A DNA stretch of 64,000 nucleotides from the NCBI RefSeq assembly GCF_007273535.1, contig NZ_RIBP01000004.1, forward strand, positions 248,001 through 312,000, given 5' to 3'. The notes beneath the pieces were generated by a model. That model searched no databases and was not told the origin of the DNA. It worked only from the letters and a program-made list of their open reading frames with translations. This document shows positions 63,040 to 64,000 of this stretch, piece by piece. The position numbers were made by a program, and so were the translations under genes. Source of the stretch: Niallia circulans. Lineage in GTDB: Bacteria > Bacillota > Bacilli > Bacillales > Cytobacillaceae. The stretch's first letter is position 1; each line of letters starts with the position of its first letter.

Positions 63040-64000
63040 TTATCGTCTATTTATTGCTTCAGCAGAGTATTCATGGATAAAGCTTGTTAATCTTTTCAGA
63101 ACAGCAGGATCTACCTCTGGAAATACGCCATGGCCAAGATTGAAAATAAATCCGTCTTGTTTGATGCCTTGGTCCAGTATTTCCTTCACTCTTGCCTCAA
63201 TTACATTCCATGGTGCCAAAAGTATCGCAGGATCAAGATTGCCTTGTATTGCTTTCGTAATCCCTTTTTCTCTTGCTTCGTTAATGGATAGTCTCCAATC
63301 AAGACCAACTACATCCAACGGCAGGTCATTCCACTCAAGAGCAAGGTGGCTTGCTCCGACCCCATGCATAATAAGCGGCGTGTTTTCTTTATTCAATTCT
63401 GTAAAAATTTTGTTCATAACAGGCTTAATGAAATGACGGTAATCGTCCACATTCAATGCACCGACCCATGAATCAAAAATCTGAATGGCACTTGCACCTG
63501 CATTTATCTGAGATTTCGCATATGTAATAACCATGCTTCCCAGCTTTTCCATCAATAAAGACCAAGCCTCAGGCTGTGAGTACATAAATGCTTTTGTTTT
63601 ATGATAGTTTTTTGAAGGGCCTCCTTCAATCATATAGCTGGCAAGCGTAAATGGTGCTCCTGAAAATCCAATCAACGGCACATCCAGCTGCTCTTCCGTT
63701 AATAATTTAATCGTATCAAGTACATAGGCAATATCTTGTTCAGGATTTAACACACCAAGCTTCGACACATCTTCCAATGTTTTAATTGGATTATCAATAA
63801 CAGGACCAATGCCTGACTTAATTTCAACATCAACCCCAATTGCAGGAAGTGGTGTCATAATATCCTTGTACAGTACTGCTGCGTCAACATTATATTGATC
63901 TACAGGCAGCTTTGTCACATATGCACATAGCTCTGGTTGATGGGTAATTTCAAAAAGAGAGTACTTTTCTTTTATCGCTCTGTATTCTGGTTGAGAACGT
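63040..64000 (-). CDS. hemE: Uroporphyrinogen decarboxylase (partial, N-terminus outside window)
   Basis: Removes four carboxyls from uroporphyrinogen III to give coproporphyrinogen III. The coding frame continues to the window edge ([18 protein letters not shown] is readable at 63950-64000), so the apparent start at 63918 is internal. Motifs: [17 protein letters not shown] with the catalytic Asp region, [17 protein letters not shown], and [13 protein letters not shown]. About the first 25-30 residues, with the usual MRQAG loop, are missing from the window. Confidence 0.95.
   Translation of the reverse strand, partial: RSQPEYRAIKEKYSLFEITHQPELCAYVTKLPVDQYNVDAAVLYKDIMTPLPAIGVDVEIKSGIGPVIDNPIKTLEDVSKLGVLNPEQDIAYVLDTIKLLTEEQLDVPLIGFSGAPFTLASYMIEGGPSKNYHKTKAFMYSQPEAWSLLMEKLGSMVITYAKSQINAGASAIQIFDSWVGALNVDDYRHFIKPVMNKIFTELNKENTPLIMHGVGASHLALEWNDLPLDVVGLDWRLSINEAREKGITKAIQGNLDPAILLAPWNVIEARVKEILDQGIKQDGFIFNLGHGVFPEVDPAVLKRLTSFIHEYSAEAINRR

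Noticed and set aside
1..64000. Mobile elements, prophage, tRNA, rRNA, CRISPR
   Set aside because: No transposase, integrase, phage structural gene, tRNA cloverleaf or repeat array was recognised; gene order follows the B. subtilis chromosome.

Overview
The window is a low-GC Firmicutes chromosome segment from the Bacillaceae (Bacillus sensu lato). Evidence: a complete gerP spore-germination operon, comK, addAB in place of recBCD, an arginine operon in the Bacillus order, AGGAGG-type ribosome binding sites, TTG/GTG starts and many T-tailed terminators. The gene order is broadly that of a stretch of the Bacillus subtilis chromosome (the hemEH/yhg, yhf/lplJ, comK/yhj, addBA, gerP/yis, yit and argC-argF neighbourhoods), read here in reverse. 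It is native core chromosome with local insertions and losses. I see no prophage, IS element, CRISPR array, tRNA or rRNA. The species cannot be named from this alone.

Layout. 1-9150 (minus): arginine operon argC-argJ-argB-argD-carA-carB-argF, tightly packed with ATGA-type overlaps; argF runs off the left edge. 9384-12048 (minus): moaA-moeA and the MIP18-type yitW. 12192-19058: the yit block (hydrolase yitV, HAD phosphatase yitU, two small ORFs, a BsuPI-type protein, yitT, DegV-family yitS, a small basic ORF, cvfB, yajQ). 19181-24590 (plus): an SDR oxidoreductase, cystine transporter tcyP, a GH13 cyclomaltodextrinase-like enzyme and an EamA transporter. 24626-31585: AlkC-like glycosylase, asnO, yisN, GNAT, an unusual ArsR-HTH regulator, DUF3243, and a Cys-rich/pentapeptide fusion. 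31628-32633: two decaying genes, a DinB-type ORF with an in-frame stop and a PfpI-type gene with a scrambled C-terminus. 32749-38508 (minus): a two-component system plus ABC exporter in the layout of the linearmycin-resistance lnrJK-lnrLMN locus, with an extra dinB gene inside. 38650-42530: yisL, yisK, gerPABCDEF and hlpB. 42656-51231 (minus): addBA, signal peptidase, yhjE. 51350-58835: LCP protein, a gene-free stretch holding a candidate structured RNA, S9 peptidase, yhjD, comK, yhzC, M48 peptidase, lplJ. 59035-64000 (minus): yhgE with its TetR regulator yhgD and two matching operators, then hemH and hemE (cut by the right edge).

How the genes fit together: the arg operon makes citrulline from glutamate and supplies its own carbamoyl phosphate through carAB. 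moaA/moeA belong to molybdenum-cofactor synthesis. lnr-like genes sense and export or resist a membrane-active compound. gerP proteins help germinants pass the spore coat. addAB repairs double-strand breaks, and comK commands competence. hemE/hemH are steps of haem synthesis. The most novel leads are the GC-rich structured RNA candidate near 52.6-52.77 kb, the twin yhgD operators, the Cys-cluster/pentapeptide fusion, and the decaying dinB/pfpI pair.
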